Origin: Sporosarcina luteola
GTDB taxonomy: Bacteria > Bacillota > Bacilli > Bacillales_A > Planococcaceae
Length of the DNA: 64,000 nt
Direction of reading: 5' to 3'
NCBI RefSeq assembly: GCF_023715245.1
Contig: NZ_JAMBNV010000001.1
Location: forward strand, 1,302,001 to 1,366,000
Position numbers and translations under genes: made by a program
In this document: positions 26,226-36,867 of the stretch, in pieces
Layout: the number at the start of each line of letters is the position of its first letter
Position numbering within the stretch: the first letter of the stretch is position 1
Notes under the pieces: generated by a model
Database searches by the model: none
Told to the model about the DNA's origin: nothing
The model's input: only the letters and a program-made list of their open reading frames with translations

Positions 26226-27736
26226 ATTTTCGTCAATCTTTTAATCATGTGGAGATCATTTTTCTTCACTTGCCCGAAAAGCAATAAAATGACAAGAAGG
26301 AATACCGTTGTAATGATACATTCCGTCAATAAACCAAACTGCCCGATCGGGATGAAGATGGGCCGAATGACCGCTGTCAGGATGAAGGATGCATAAGGCA
26401 GAGCAAACATTGTGAAACCGGCAGCTGCGGCTTTATTTTTCCGCAAAGTCGCGATATGGAGGAATGAAGTGACAAGCACTCCGAATCCGATGGCGAGTAC
26501 GGCCCCTGTTTCCTGCAGTCCTGGTTGGGAGGCTAATATGAACATGACACCCAATTTCGCAATGCCTCCATATACCGAATTCATCATTCCGGCTTTCGCA
26601 TCACCGGTCGCCTGCAAAATGGAATACAATGGGCTTTGGATATAGTAAAAGAAAAAAATTGGTGCAAGTAATGACATATAGGAAGCGCCTTCGGTAATAT
26701 GGAAAAGCTTCTCGGCAAGCGCCTGTCCGTGAATGTAAAATACAGCCGCAGCAAAGGCACCTGTCAAAGCGGAAAGACGCAATGCCAAGTGAATCCGTTC
26801 CTGGAGTTTTTTCTTGTTGCTTGAAGCGGCAGCCCCACTCACAGCTGGCACAAGAACGATAGACAGCGCGTAAGGGATGAATGAGGGGAAGAGCAGCAAA
26901 GGAATGAGAACGCCCGAAATGATGCCGTAGAGCGATGTTGCGGCTACTGCCCCGACCCCAGCCATTGAGAGGGCGCGCAGAAAAATGATCGGTTCAAGGA
27001 ACCATGTGAATGTGCCGAAGAGCCTGCTTCCCGAAGAAGGCAGCGCAATGGAAAGGAGCGGCTCCATCGGATATCGCTCTTTTTTTGCAACCGGCTTTCT
27101 ATCTTGTCGTTTATGTTGATGATATTTGAACCAAAGATAAGCAGCCGACAACGCTTCCGCAAGTAATGTGATGCCCATTGCATAGGCAGCGTTCATCGGG
27201 TTGTTATCAGGCACGAGCGCAATTGGCAACAGCCATGTTATCAAGACGATTCGGAACAACTGTTCGATGATTTGAGACCATGCCGTTTCTTCTATTCTAA
27301 CAATCCCTTGAAAATATCCTCTGATTAATCCGCATACAGAGGCAATCGGAATGATGGCAATAGCTACATACAAGGTTGTGGAAGAAGCCGCATTGCCCAA
27401 TAAAGTTTCAGATAAATACGGGACAAATAAAATGGACAGCGGGATGAAAATCGCTCCCGTGAAAATCGTAATGAACGTCGCCGTCCTCATTACTGCAGAA
27501 AGTTTTGCAGTTTCCCCTTTCACTTTCAACTCCGCAATCACTTTTGCAACCGCAATGGGTATCCCAAGTTGGACGAGTGACAGAAAGAAAATGAAAGCGG
27601 GATAGGCAGTCATGTAAATCCCGACCGCTTCTTCACCGGCCACCCGCATGAATTGGATTCGATAAACGAATCCCAATAGCTTGGACATGAAAACGGCAAC
27701 CATCAGTATGGCAGTTCCACGGATGAAAGTGGACAA
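26219..27736 (-). CDS. spoVB: SpoVB-like polysaccharide flippase (MurJ/MVF family)
   Basis: A 505-residue membrane protein with about 14 predicted helices and the oligosaccharidyl-lipid flippase pattern. The start STFIRGTAILMVAVFMSKLLGFVYRI matches SpoVB, which is required for spore cortex synthesis and thought to move lipid-linked wall precursors. TTG 27736 is preferred because AGAAGGAG lies 9 bases upstream; the open frame runs further to 27790 without a ribosome site. It is divergent from the ComN-like gene and convergent, with overlap, to the DUF421 gene, as the only minus-strand gene in this part. Confidence 0.85.
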   Translation of the reverse strand: MSTFIRGTAILMVAVFMSKLLGFVYRIQFMRVAGEEAVGIYMTAYPAFIFFLSLVQLGIPIAVAKVIAELKVKGETAKLSAVMRTATFITIFTGAIFIPLSILFVPYLSETLLGNAASSTTLYVAIAIIPIASVCGLIRGYFQGIVRIEETAWSQIIEQLFRIVLITWLLPIALVPDNNPMNAAYAMGITLLAEALSAAYLWFKYHQHKRQDRKPVAKKERYPMEPLLSIALPSSGSRLFGTFTWFLEPIIFLRALSMAGVGAVAATSLYGIISGVLIPLLLFPSFIPYALSIVLVPAVSGAAASSNKKKLQERIHLALRLSALTGAFAAAVFYIHGQALAEKLFHITEGASYMSLLAPIFFFYYIQSPLYSILQATGDAKAGMMNSVYGGIAKLGVMFILASQPGLQETGAVLAIGFGVLVTSFLHIATLRKNKAAAAGFTMFALPYASFILTAVIRPIFIPIGQFGLLTECIITTVFLLVILLLFGQVKKNDLHMIKRLTKIY

Positions 27737-27832
27737 TAAAAACAACTCCTTCTCAATTCCGGTCATTTCGTATACACTAAATCTATGCATAGGATTGTCT
27801 ATTTACGACTGAACGGGAAAGGGATGGAGAAG

Positions 27833-28141
27833 GTGACAATACAGTTCGAACAGATATTTAAACATGCTTTGCCTGCTATTCAGAGCAAAAGAGATGAATT
27901 CCGCCTTTATGGCTATCCAACAGTGACGAATGAAGAAATATGGAAATACTGCATACGTAAAAAATGGCGGAAAAACAATGTGTCTACGATGCGCATCCAT
28001 GAGATTGTAAACGGCGTGTTGTCATTGACGCCTGCGGAATTCATGACCTATACCCAAATCGAGGAACAAAGGGGTTCAAATTGGTTTTCTGATTTGAACA
28101 GCGATGAATTGCAACTGCTTCTTTCGCCTAAAAACAAGTAA
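27833..28141 (+). CDS. comN: ComN-like post-transcriptional regulator
   Basis: A small protein (102 residues from GTG 27833; 105 from ATG 27824) with the pattern of the Bacillus YrzD/ComN family, including EEIWKYCIRKKWRK and MRIHEIVNGVLSL. B. subtilis ComN affects comE mRNA and localises with DivIVA. The position between spoVB and secDF agrees. The GTG is favoured because AAAGGG is correctly spaced for it and touches the ATG. Confidence 0.7.
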   Translation: MTIQFEQIFKHALPAIQSKRDEFRLYGYPTVTNEEIWKYCIRKKWRKNNVSTMRIHEIVNGVLSLTPAEFMTYTQIEEQRGSNWFSDLNSDELQLLLSPKNK

Positions 28142-28170
28142 TGTTCGTAGTTTACATGATGTCCAAGTAT

Positions 28171-28199
28171 TTGACAGATGCAAATCTCTGTTTCATAAT
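28171..28199 (+). promoter_or_regulatory. Promoter of secDF
   Basis: TTGACA and CATAAT are separated by 17 bases, 75 bases before the secDF start. Confidence 0.75.
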
Positions 28200-28274
28200 T
28201 GGAGTGTTGTATTTTCTTAAAAACTGTACATAGCAATCTTCTCAACGCTCCACGTACAGAGGGGGAACTAATTT

Positions 28275-30548
28275 ATGAAAAAAAGAAGCCGGATTGTAGC
28301 GTTTCTATTACTGCTTGTCATGTTGGGATCTTTGATAGGCGTTACAGTAAGTCCGATTATAAAAGATGTACGTCTCGGTCTAGATCTGCAAGGGGGCTTT
28401 GAAGTCCTTTACGAGGTCAAGCCGCTTAAAGGAAAAGAAGGCCAGAAAATTACGGAAGACGTCGTGGCCGATACAGCAGGTGCGTTACGTAACCGTGTCG
28501 ACGTGCTTGGCGTAAATGAGCCGGTCATCCAAGTCGAATCCAATAACAGGATTCGCGTTCAATTGGCAGGTGTGGAAGATCAGGAAACTGCGCGTGAGCT
28601 CTTGTCTACACAAGCAAATCTTACATTCAGGGATGCAGACGACAATCTGATGTTGGATGGAGATGACTTGAAAGAAGGAAAGGCGAAAGCCAACTTCGGT
28701 CAAAATGGTAATCCTGTCGTTACACTCGAAATGAAAGACCCGGATAAATTCGGACAAGTGACAGCTGAAATTAAAGCTAAAGCACCCGAAAACGTAATGG
28801 TCATCTGGATGGACTTTGAAGAAGGTGTCGATTCATACAAAGAGGAAAGAATGAAGGAAAAACCTAAATTCATTTCCGCTCCTTCTGTAAATGAAGTCAT
28901 CAATTCATCCAATGTTGAAATTAATGGAAGCTTCACAGTCGATGAAACGAAGGATTTAGCTGGGATTTTGAATGCAGGCGCACTCCCAGTCCATCTTGAA
29001 GAAATTTACTCTACTTCTGTTGGCGCTCAATTCGGTGCACAGGCTTTGGATAAAACAATTTTCGCTGGAATCGTTGGTATATCGTTAATCTTCCTTTTCA
29101 TGCTGGTTTATTATCGTGTACCTGGTTTTGTGGCTGTTGTTACACTATCCGTCTATATTTACCTGATCCTTACTGTCTTCACGGGCATTAACGGAGTCCT
29201 TACACTTCCGGGAATTGCAGCTCTGATGCTCGGGGTCGGTATGGCAGTCGATGCGAATATCCTGACGTACGAGAGGATTAGAGAAGAACTCCGTGTTGGG
29301 AAATCAGTGAAGTCGGCTTTCTCGGTAGGTGCGAAATCTGCGTTCACTGCCATTTTGGATGCCAATATTACAACTTTGCTAGCAGCTGTCGTCTTGTTCA
29401 TATTCGGGACAAGTTCCGTCAAAGGCTTTGCAACAATGTTAATCATCAGTATCCTCGTCAGCTTCTTGACCGCTGTTTGGGGCTCACGTCTATTGTTAGG
29501 TCTTCTCGTCAATAGCGGGATGCTTGATGGCAAGACAGGACTATTCGGGATTTCGAAAAAACGGGTCCACGCACCTGAAGAAGATGTGGATACGCTTGAT
29601 TTAACAACGAAATTCGATCGGTTTGACTTTGTTCGTGCCCGTAAGAAATTCTATGTCGTTTCGATGGCATTGATTATTGCTGGCATAATTGTTCTAGGGG
29701 TCTTCAAATTAAACCTTGGAATCGACTTTGCAGGTGGTACACGTGTTGAAATCTTATCGGACACCCCTGTAACAGCTGAGGAAATCTCAAGCACCCTTGA
29801 GAAAATTGGCCACCCGGCAACGGATATCGTTATCTCTGGAGATACGAACAATATCGGTGTTGTGCGTTACAAGGAAGAATTCAAGCAGGAAACTGTCAAT
29901 AAGTTCAAAAAAGATCTCGAGGCTCACTACGGTGCTGACCCGAATATTTCAACAGTTTCCAATACAGTTGGTAAAGAACTTGCGGAAAATGCGTTGAAAG
30001 CATTACTAGTCGCTGCCCTTGGAATTGTCGTCTATGTCGCATTCCGTTTTGAATGGCGCATGGGAGTTTCATCCATTATCGGACTGATTCATGATGCATT
30101 CTTCATGGTTGCGGTATTCAGCATATCGAGGCTGGAGGTGGATATCACATTCATCGCCGCCGTCTTGACGATCGTCGGATATTCGATCAACGATACGATT
30201 GTAACGTTCGACCGTATCAGGGAGAACCTTCATAAGCGAGGTAAAATTGAAAGTGCGACAGAATTGGCGGACATCGTCAATAGATCACTTCGTCAAACAT
30301 TGGGGCGTTCGGTGAACACCGTCTTGACAGTCGTCTTTGTCGTAGTCGCATTGATCGCACTTGGAGCGGAAGCGATCCGTCCATTCTCGATCGCCTTGCT
30401 GATCGGTTTGCTTGCAGGAACGTATTCTTCCATCTTCATCTCAGCTCAAATCTGGTTTGACCTGAAGAAGAAGGAACTTGAAAAAACAGGTACATTGAAA
30501 GTTGAAAAAGAGAAAAAACAATGGGGTTCTGACGAGCCGGTAGTCTGA
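28275..30548 (+). CDS. secDF: Fused protein-export membrane protein SecDF
   Basis: A 757-residue single-chain SecD-SecF, as in B. subtilis. The SecD half has the DLQGGFEVLYEV motif, a large extracytoplasmic P1 region and six helices with GVGMAVDANILTYERIREE. The SecF half starts near residue 455 with a new helix, the DFAGGTRVEI motif and GYSINDTIVTFDRIREN. It uses proton flow to help complete secretion after SecA. AGAGGGGGA precedes the ATG. Confidence 0.97.
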   Translation: MKKRSRIVAFLLLLVMLGSLIGVTVSPIIKDVRLGLDLQGGFEVLYEVKPLKGKEGQKITEDVVADTAGALRNRVDVLGVNEPVIQVESNNRIRVQLAGVEDQETARELLSTQANLTFRDADDNLMLDGDDLKEGKAKANFGQNGNPVVTLEMKDPDKFGQVTAEIKAKAPENVMVIWMDFEEGVDSYKEERMKEKPKFISAPSVNEVINSSNVEINGSFTVDETKDLAGILNAGALPVHLEEIYSTSVGAQFGAQALDKTIFAGIVGISLIFLFMLVYYRVPGFVAVVTLSVYIYLILTVFTGINGVLTLPGIAALMLGVGMAVDANILTYERIREELRVGKSVKSAFSVGAKSAFTAILDANITTLLAAVVLFIFGTSSVKGFATMLIISILVSFLTAVWGSRLLLGLLVNSGMLDGKTGLFGISKKRVHAPEEDVDTLDLTTKFDRFDFVRARKKFYVVSMALIIAGIIVLGVFKLNLGIDFAGGTRVEILSDTPVTAEEISSTLEKIGHPATDIVISGDTNNIGVVRYKEEFKQETVNKFKKDLEAHYGADPNISTVSNTVGKELAENALKALLVAALGIVVYVAFRFEWRMGVSSIIGLIHDAFFMVAVFSISRLEVDITFIAAVLTIVGYSINDTIVTFDRIRENLHKRGKIESATELADIVNRSLRQTLGRSVNTVLTVVFVVVALIALGAEAIRPFSIALLIGLLAGTYSSIFISAQIWFDLKKKELEKTGTLKVEKEKKQWGSDEPVV

Positions 30549-30585
30549 TGGCTGCAGCTCCAAAGACGTTTTAAACCTCCAAGGA

Positions 30586-30616
30586 ACAGGGTATACCTAT
30601 GTGTATATCCTGTTTT
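30586..30616 (+). terminator. Terminator or attenuator between secDF and the LapA-domain gene
   Basis: ACAGG-GTATAC and GTATA-TCCTGT pair around CTATGT and are followed by TTTTTG, giving a moderately strong hairpin 27 bases before the next start. It may reduce read-through from secDF. Confidence 0.65.
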
Positions 30617-30643
30617 TGTTTACAAAAAGGAAGGTGGGAAGAT

Positions 30644-30982
30644 ATGAAGATGCAATGGTCGTTGATACTCAGTATTCTTTTCGCCATCATCATAGCCATG
30701 TTCGCCATATTCAATATTGAATCCGTCCAAGTGAACTACTTGTTCGGAAAAGCGCATCTGCCACTCATCCTCGTCATTCTTTTTACAGCACTGCTTGGTG
30801 CAGCCATCAGCGGCTTCATGGCTATGTTCAGATCCATTCATACCAATCGGCAAATCAATGAACTGAAAAAGGAAATGACTGCAAAAGAGATATTAATTGC
30901 CTCTCAGCAAAATGAAATTGCGGCATTGCAACACCTTGTGGACCCTCCTCCAAATGTAGATAAAATCGAAGGAGAAATGTAA
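30644..30982 (+). CDS. LapA-domain (DUF1049) membrane protein
   Basis: The 112-residue product has two membrane helices (about 5-25 and 41-64) and a C-terminal coiled coil, the layout of the LapA/DUF1049 family and of B. subtilis YrvD. LapA in Gram-negatives controls lipopolysaccharide synthesis; no such role can apply here, and the function is unknown. AAGGAAGGTGGG precedes ATG 30644. Confidence 0.75.
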   Translation: MKMQWSLILSILFAIIIAMFAIFNIESVQVNYLFGKAHLPLILVILFTALLGAAISGFMAMFRSIHTNRQINELKKEMTAKEILIASQQNEIAALQHLVDPPPNVDKIEGEM

Positions 30983-30983
30983 G

Positions 30984-31007
30984 CACCCTTGCACGGGTGT
31001 TTTTTTA
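30984..31007 (+). terminator. Terminator after the LapA-domain gene
   Basis: CACCC and GGGTG pair around TTGCAC, followed by eight T residues. Confidence 0.8.
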
Positions 31008-31090
31008 TGCATTAATTTGAAGACGATTCGCTTACCCCTTTAAGAGTGTGCCCTCTTCCGATATAATGGGCATAGAGGATGTGAGCCATT

Positions 31091-33439
31091 TTGATAGAAT
31101 CGATGAAAACATGGACGGTCAATCGTCCCGATGAAACAATCGTAAATACATTTATGAAAGAGCTTAGTATTCCTTCAATCCATGCTAAAATCCTTGTCTC
31201 CAGGGGCTTTTCGGATGTGGAGGAAGCTAAGACCTTTTTACATATGGAAGAAAGTTGTCTTCATGATCCGTTTTTGTTGTTCGATATGGAGAAAGCGGTT
31301 AACCGGATTCATCATTCGATAGAAGCAGGTGAAAAGATTACCATCTATGGTGATTATGATGCGGATGGCGTGACGAGCGTCACTGTATTGACGACCGCCC
31401 TTGAACAGCTTGGTGCGAACGTTGACTTCGCTATCCCGAACCGCTTTGAACATGGATACGGACCAAATATCGATCTATTCGATGAACTGCATAAAGCGGG
31501 GACTTCGCTTATTATCACTGTCGATAACGGCATTTCCGGCTTGGAGGCAGTCGCGCATGCCAAATCCATCGGAATGGATATCATCGTGACGGATCACCAT
31601 GAAATAGGCGAGAAGCTTCCGATTGCAGACGCCATCATCCATCCGCGGCATCCTGAAGGCAATTATCCTTTCGGTGAACTTGCGGGCGTTGGCGTCGCGT
31701 TTAAACTGGCATGTGCATTGCTAGGTGAAATACCTGAAGAACTGTATGAAATCGCAGCAATCGGCACTGTCGCCGACCTCGTTCCTTTGAAGGGTGAGAA
31801 TAGGTTCCTTGTCAAGGAAGGAATCCGGCGGATGCGGATGTCTGAGCGGCCAGCAATCCAGGCGCTTGTCAAAGTGAGCGGGACTGAACAGCGAACACTT
31901 ACTGAGGAGTCGCTCGGTTTCATGATTGGGCCACGATTGAATGCGCCAGGGCGGCTAGGAAGTGCAGACCCTGCTGTTCATCTGTTGAAGACGGAAGATA
32001 AGATGGAAGCAATGAGCATAGCCCAACAATTGGATACATTGAATAAAGAAAGACAGGCGCTCGTTACGAAAATCGCGGAAGAGGCGGAGCAGGCCTTGGT
32101 CGATATGTATGGTGATATGCTTCCTTATGTTATCGTCATTGCTGGGGAAGGCTGGAATCCAGGTGTCGTCGGTATCGTTGCTTCGCGTTTGACCGAAAAG
32201 TATTACAGACCGACAATTGTCCTGTCCGTAGACCTCGAGACGGGAACAGCAAAAGGTTCCGGGCGGAGTATTGTAGGTTTTGATTTATTCAAAGAGCTCT
32301 CGAAAACTGCAGATCTCTTGCCTCATTTCGGCGGTCATGAAATGGCGGCGGGCATGTCGTTGTCAGTTGAGGATGTGGCAGAATTCCGCAACCGATTGAA
32401 TGATCAAGGGAAAATAAGCTTGACGGATGAAATGCTTACACCGCAGTTGCAGATCGATGTTCCACTTGAAATCGGTGAAATAGATGTTGACGTGTTGGAA
32501 GCGATGGAATTGCTCCGGCCATTTGGCATGTCGTTCGAGAAGCCTGTATTTTTAATTGAGAACCTTTCGGCGTCATCCGTTAGAAAGATAGGCGCAGCGA
32601 AAAACCATTTGAAACTTGAATTGTCTGATGGGGTGGATACACTAGATGTTATCGGTTTCGGGTACGGGGAAATCGCCGACCAAATGAGCCCAGGCGTCAA
32701 GATGTCCGTCACCGGGGATTTACAGGTGAATGAATGGAACGGACGTAAAAAGCCGCAGATGTTGCTCGACGATCTCCAGTCGAATGATCGACAGCTTTTC
32801 GACTTGCGTGGCATTCGTGAACCGAATCGTTGGATTTCTGTCATACCGGACAGAAATAATTTATTTATTGCCTTTCAAGAAACGTCAATTGCCTTTTTCC
32901 AGCCAATCTTGAAAAATGTACAGATCCATCAATTCGGGCAAACGGAACTGTCGGAAACCGATCATGTAATCGTATTGGATTTGCCTTCAGATACAGAGCA
33001 AATGAAAGAGTTGATCGAAAGGACGAACCCGAAAAGGGTCTATGCTCATTTCTTTGTCAATGAATCATTGTATTTCGAAGGGATTCCAAGTCGCGAGCAC
33101 TTCGGTTGGTATTATAGCTTTTTGAAAAAGCGTGGTTCGTTTGACTTGCGGAAGCAATCACAGGATTTATCGAAGCATAAAGGTTGGAAGGTCGATACAA
33201 TTTATTTTATGACAAAGGTGTTTTCCGAGCTTGGATTTGTTAAGATAGAGAATGGTCTTGCCATTGTAATCGAAGATGCAGAGAAGAAAAGTCTTTCCGA
33301 AGCTCCATCTTATAAACAGAGAGAGCATCAGATTGAATTGGAACAGATGCTTGTCTACGCGCCATATATGGATTTGAAAAAGTGGTTCGATGAAATTTGC
33401 AAAGAAACCGTCAATAGGGAGGAACAATTATGGATTTGA
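31091..33439 (+). CDS. recJ: Single-stranded-DNA-specific exonuclease RecJ
   Basis: A 782-residue RecJ of the long Bacillus type. The DHH core has motif [11 protein letters not shown], motif [12 protein letters not shown] and the DHHA1 motif GGHEMAAGM, followed by an OB domain and a C-terminal RecJ extension (about 570-782). It degrades single-stranded DNA 5' to 3' in recombination and repair. The start is TTG 31091, or possibly ATG 31103. The 3' end overlaps apt by ten bases. Confidence 0.94.
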   Translation: MIESMKTWTVNRPDETIVNTFMKELSIPSIHAKILVSRGFSDVEEAKTFLHMEESCLHDPFLLFDMEKAVNRIHHSIEAGEKITIYGDYDADGVTSVTVLTTALEQLGANVDFAIPNRFEHGYGPNIDLFDELHKAGTSLIITVDNGISGLEAVAHAKSIGMDIIVTDHHEIGEKLPIADAIIHPRHPEGNYPFGELAGVGVAFKLACALLGEIPEELYEIAAIGTVADLVPLKGENRFLVKEGIRRMRMSERPAIQALVKVSGTEQRTLTEESLGFMIGPRLNAPGRLGSADPAVHLLKTEDKMEAMSIAQQLDTLNKERQALVTKIAEEAEQALVDMYGDMLPYVIVIAGEGWNPGVVGIVASRLTEKYYRPTIVLSVDLETGTAKGSGRSIVGFDLFKELSKTADLLPHFGGHEMAAGMSLSVEDVAEFRNRLNDQGKISLTDEMLTPQLQIDVPLEIGEIDVDVLEAMELLRPFGMSFEKPVFLIENLSASSVRKIGAAKNHLKLELSDGVDTLDVIGFGYGEIADQMSPGVKMSVTGDLQVNEWNGRKKPQMLLDDLQSNDRQLFDLRGIREPNRWISVIPDRNNLFIAFQETSIAFFQPILKNVQIHQFGQTELSETDHVIVLDLPSDTEQMKELIERTNPKRVYAHFFVNESLYFEGIPSREHFGWYYSFLKKRGSFDLRKQSQDLSKHKGWKVDTIYFMTKVFSELGFVKIENGLAIVIEDAEKKSLSEAPSYKQREHQIELEQMLVYAPYMDLKKWFDEICKETVNREEQLWI

Positions 33440-33942
33440 AAAGTTTTGTGACAATCGTCCCAGACTATCCGAAAGAAGGCATTAGCTTTAAAGATATTAC
33501 GACAATTATGGATAACGGGGAAGCTTATAAATATGCGACCGATCAGATTGTCGAATTTGCTAAGCAAGTGGGTACGGATATTATCGTCGGTCCCGAAGCT
33601 AGGGGGTTCATCATCGGCTGTCCTGTTGCGTACGCATTAGAAGTAGGTTTCGCACCGGTCCGGAAACCTGGGAAATTACCGCGCGAGACAATAGCAGTTG
33701 AGTACGACCTTGAATACGGCAAGGATTCATTGACGATCCATAAAGATGCCATCAAGCCTGGTCAACGTGTATTGATTGTTGACGACCTGCTTGCAACGGG
33801 CGGGACAGTAGGCGCTACAGTTGAACTTGTTGAGAAACTCGGTGGAGTAGTAGCAGGTTGCGCGTTCCTGATCGAGTTGTCGTATTTGAACGGCCGTGAA
33901 AAACTTAAAGGTTATGATATTCAAGCACTTATGACCTATTGA
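33430..33942 (+). CDS. apt: Adenine phosphoribosyltransferase
   Basis: A 170-residue Apt with the PRPP-binding motif [13 protein letters not shown] and the flexible loop [11 protein letters not shown]. It salvages adenine to AMP. The ATG lies inside recJ behind AGGGAGGAACAATT, so translation of the two is coupled. The recJ-apt-rel order matches B. subtilis. Confidence 0.97.
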   Translation: MDLKSFVTIVPDYPKEGISFKDITTIMDNGEAYKYATDQIVEFAKQVGTDIIVGPEARGFIIGCPVAYALEVGFAPVRKPGKLPRETIAVEYDLEYGKDSLTIHKDAIKPGQRVLIVDDLLATGGTVGATVELVEKLGGVVAGCAFLIELSYLNGREKLKGYDIQALMTY

Positions 33943-33950
33943 TGTAAGAC

Positions 33951-33979
33951 CCTCCGCGATGAGCGGAGGATCTTTTTTT
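33951..33979 (+). terminator. Terminator after apt
   Basis: CCTCCGC and GCGGAGG pair around GATGA, followed by TCTTTTTTT. Confidence 0.9.
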
Positions 33980-33990
33980 ATCCATAGGGC

Positions 33991-34020
33991 TTTACATTCT
34001 TATCTGTTTATACATACAAT
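33991..34020 (+). promoter_or_regulatory. Promoter of rel
   Basis: TTTACA and TACAAT are spaced by 18 bases, immediately downstream of the apt terminator. Confidence 0.6.
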
Positions 34021-34064
34021 AGAATTATCTTTAATTTTTTGCGGAATTAGTCGAAAGGAGTAGA

Positions 34065-36263
34065 ATGATGGCGAAAAATCGTGACATGACGGCAGAAGAT
34101 ATATTTGAAATCGTTGCCTCATATATGAATGAACAGCATGTCGCGTTCGTCAAAAAGGCGTATGAGGCAGCGAAGGCTGCTCATGAAGGGCAATTCAGAA
34201 GTTCGGGGGAACCGTATATACTTCACCCAATTCAAGTGGCTGGAATTTTAGCAGAATTGCAGATGGATCCTTCTACAGTCGCCGCGGGCTTCCTCCATGA
34301 TGTCGTGGAAGATACCGACGTGAGCCGCGAGGACATTATACGCGTCTTCGGTGAAGAAGTGGCAATGCTTGTCGATGGCGTGACGAAATTGGAAAAGCTG
34401 AAATTCAAGTCGAATGAAGAAAAACAGGCAGAGAACCACCGTAAAATGTTCATTGCGATGGCGAGGGATATCAGAGTCATTCTTATCAAGCTCGCTGACC
34501 GTCTCCATAACATGAGGACTTTGAAGCATGTCCCGGAGGAAAAGCAGCGGAGAGTTGCAGCTGAAACTCTTGATATTTTCGCACCGCTTGCACATCGGCT
34601 CGGAATTTCCACAATTAAGTGGGAACTGGAAGACACTGCGCTTCGCTATTTGAACCCTCAGCAATATTACCGAATCGTCAATATGATGAAGAAAAAACGG
34701 GATGAACGTGAAAAGTATTTATTGAATGTCATGGATACAATACGGACGGAAATAGCTGAAATGAGCATCGAAGCAGAAATTAATGGCCGGCCAAAGCATC
34801 TATATTCCATTTACCGCAAAATGATCCTGCAAGACAAGGAATTCAATGAAATCTATGACCTTCTTGCCATTCGCATCATTGTGAAAAGCATTAAGGATTG
34901 TTATGCGGTGCTTGGAATCATCCATACCTTATGGAAACCGATGCCGGGAAGATTTAAAGATTATATCGCAATGCCGAAACAGAACCTTTATCAATCTATC
35001 CATACAACAGTAGTCGGGCCAGCTGGCGATCCGCTTGAAGTCCAAATCCGTACAGAGGAAATGCATAGGATTGCAGAATATGGGGTCGCGGCACATTGGG
35101 CGTATAAAGAGGGGAAAACCGTTTCGGAAAAACCGGATAATATTGATTCCAAATTGAAATGGTTCCGCGAAATACTTGAATTCCAAAATGAATCCTCCAA
35201 TGCAGAGGAATTCATGGAATCATTAAAGTTCGATCTATTTTCGGATATGGTGTATGTTTTCACGCCGGATGGGGATGTCATTGAAATCCCACAAGGCTCG
35301 GTACCGATCGATTTTGCATACCGGGTCCATTCGGAAGTGGGGAATCGGACGATCGGTGCAAAAGTGAACGGCAAAATGGTCCCGTTGGATACAGAGTTAT
35401 TCACGGGCGATATTGTCGAAATCCTCACATCAAAACAATCATTCGGACCGAGCCGCGATTGGTTGAAAATCGCTAACACATCGCAGGCGCGAAATAAAAT
35501 ACGTCAATATTTCAAAAAGCAATTGAGGGAAGAGAATATTACGAAGGGGTCTGAACTCGTCGAGCGGGAAGTTAGGCTCCAGGAATTCGATCTGAAAGCT
35601 GTCCTAACTACTGAAAACATTCAGCGGGCGATAGACAAATTCAGCTTTACGTCAGAAGAGGACATGTATGCTGCGGTAGGATCGAATGGAATCACCGCAC
35701 AGCAAGTTGTCAACAGGCTTGCGGAAAAAATCCGCCGTGAGCGTGATCAACAAGAAGCAATTGATAAAATCGTATCCGATATGAAAACGCCTCAGCCTGT
35801 CCGGACAACAGAGTCGGGGGTTATCGTAAGAGGACTCGAGAATCTGCTCATCCGACTGTCGAAATGCTGCAATCCGATACCGGGTGACGAGATTGTCGGC
35901 TTCATCACAAAAGGCCGTGGCGTATCTGTACACCGCGCTGACTGTCCGAACATCCTAACCGATGAAGACAATGACCGGCTCATTGAAGTTGAATGGGCGG
36001 TCGATATGAATAATGAACGCAAGGAATTCCAAGTGGATATCGAAATTTCCGCATTTGACCGCCAAGGCCTTCTGAATGAAGTGATGATGATGGTAGCGGA
36101 TTCGAAAACACCGATTGTGGCGGTGAGCGGGAAAGCGGACCGGGACAAACTTGCGAAAATCAGCATGACGATAAAAATTACGGATATCTCCCATCTGCAT
36201 AGGATTGTCGACCGCATTAAACAAATACGCGATATCTATTCCGTGCAGCGGGTGATCCATTAA
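34065..36263 (+). CDS. relA: Bifunctional (p)ppGpp synthetase/hydrolase Rel
   Basis: A 732-residue long RSH enzyme. The hydrolase HD domain keeps His54 and His78-Asp79 (FLHDVVEDT), so hydrolysis is expected to be active. The synthetase region has [16 protein letters not shown] ([14 protein letters not shown]), zinc-finger-like ([18 protein letters not shown]) and ACT domains follow. It senses uncharged tRNA on ribosomes and sets the stringent response. The start is ATG 34065 or the adjacent ATG 34068, behind AAAGGAG. Confidence 0.97.
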   Translation: MMAKNRDMTAEDIFEIVASYMNEQHVAFVKKAYEAAKAAHEGQFRSSGEPYILHPIQVAGILAELQMDPSTVAAGFLHDVVEDTDVSREDIIRVFGEEVAMLVDGVTKLEKLKFKSNEEKQAENHRKMFIAMARDIRVILIKLADRLHNMRTLKHVPEEKQRRVAAETLDIFAPLAHRLGISTIKWELEDTALRYLNPQQYYRIVNMMKKKRDEREKYLLNVMDTIRTEIAEMSIEAEINGRPKHLYSIYRKMILQDKEFNEIYDLLAIRIIVKSIKDCYAVLGIIHTLWKPMPGRFKDYIAMPKQNLYQSIHTTVVGPAGDPLEVQIRTEEMHRIAEYGVAAHWAYKEGKTVSEKPDNIDSKLKWFREILEFQNESSNAEEFMESLKFDLFSDMVYVFTPDGDVIEIPQGSVPIDFAYRVHSEVGNRTIGAKVNGKMVPLDTELFTGDIVEILTSKQSFGPSRDWLKIANTSQARNKIRQYFKKQLREENITKGSELVEREVRLQEFDLKAVLTTENIQRAIDKFSFTSEEDMYAAVGSNGITAQQVVNRLAEKIRRERDQQEAIDKIVSDMKTPQPVRTTESGVIVRGLENLLIRLSKCCNPIPGDEIVGFITKGRGVSVHRADCPNILTDEDNDRLIEVEWAVDMNNERKEFQVDIEISAFDRQGLLNEVMMMVADSKTPIVAVSGKADRDKLAKISMTIKITDISHLHRIVDRIKQIRDIYSVQRVIH

Positions 36264-36283
36264 GCAGGAGTGTGAGGGTTTGC

Positions 36284-36724
36284 ATGAAGGTCGTATTACA
36301 AAGGTCCGGAAATGCTTCCGTAACGGTCGATGGTGAAGTGACCGGATCCATTCGGAAAGGCTATGTTCTCCTTGTTGGAATCACGCACGAAGATACGGAG
36401 CAGGACGCAGACTATATTGCAAAGAAGGTTGCAGGTCTCCGGCTTTGGGAAGATGAAGAAGGGAAGATGAACCGGTCAATTGATGAAGTGGAAGGGGAGA
36501 TCCTTTCCGTCTCCCAATTTACGCTCTATGGAGACGTGAGAAAAGGGCGCCGCCCAAGCTTCATTGAAGCGGCAAGACCGGAAAAGGCAGAACCCATTTG
36601 GAATCACTTCAACGAAGCGCTCCGTGAGCAAGGCTTGAAGGTTGAAACTGGTGTGTTCGGCGCTATGATGGACGTAAGCCTCGTCAACGATGGTCCAGTT
36701 ACGATCATAATCGAATCAAAATAA
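36284..36724 (+). CDS. dtd: D-aminoacyl-tRNA deacylase
   Basis: A 146-residue DTD with the two active-site signatures SQFTLYGD and NDGPVT. It hydrolyses D-aminoacyl and misacylated glycyl-tRNA. ATG 36284 behind GTGAGGG is used, 20 bases after rel. Confidence 0.96.
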   Translation: MKVVLQRSGNASVTVDGEVTGSIRKGYVLLVGITHEDTEQDADYIAKKVAGLRLWEDEEGKMNRSIDEVEGEILSVSQFTLYGDVRKGRRPSFIEAARPEKAEPIWNHFNEALREQGLKVETGVFGAMMDVSLVNDGPVTIIIESK

Positions 36725-36729
36725 ATGAG

Positions 36730-36766
36730 ATCGCAGCCCATATAAATTACGGGCTGCGATTTTTTC
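36730..36766 (+). terminator. Terminator after dtd
   Basis: A perfect 10-base stem ATCGCAGCCC / GGGCTGCGAT is followed by TTTTTTC. Confidence 0.93.
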
Positions 36767-36768
36767 GC

Positions 36769-36824
36769 AAGGGCTCAATTATTCCGTCAAAGGCTCCATT
36801 AATCGCACAAGGGCTCCATTCCAT
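36769..36824. repeat. Three tandem 20-base repeats
   Basis: AAGGGCTC or AAAGGCTC followed by a CATT/AATT segment begins at 36769, 36789 and 36809, an exact 20-base period with diverged units. It lies between two convergent terminators. No function is evident. Confidence 0.65.
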
Positions 36825-36825
36825 A

Positions 36826-36861
36826 CAAAAAACACCATGGAATCACGAAATTCCATGGTGT
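36826..36861 (-). terminator. Terminator of the amidase gene (minus strand)
   Basis: ACACCATGGAA and TTCCATGGTGT form a perfect stem; read on the minus strand it is followed by TTTTTTG. Confidence 0.88.
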
Positions 36862-36867
36862 TCGTAT

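Noticed and set aside
36772-36822. CRISPR-like reading of the GGCTCCATT repeats
   Set aside because: Units are contiguous, diverged and only three in number, with no cas genes nearby.
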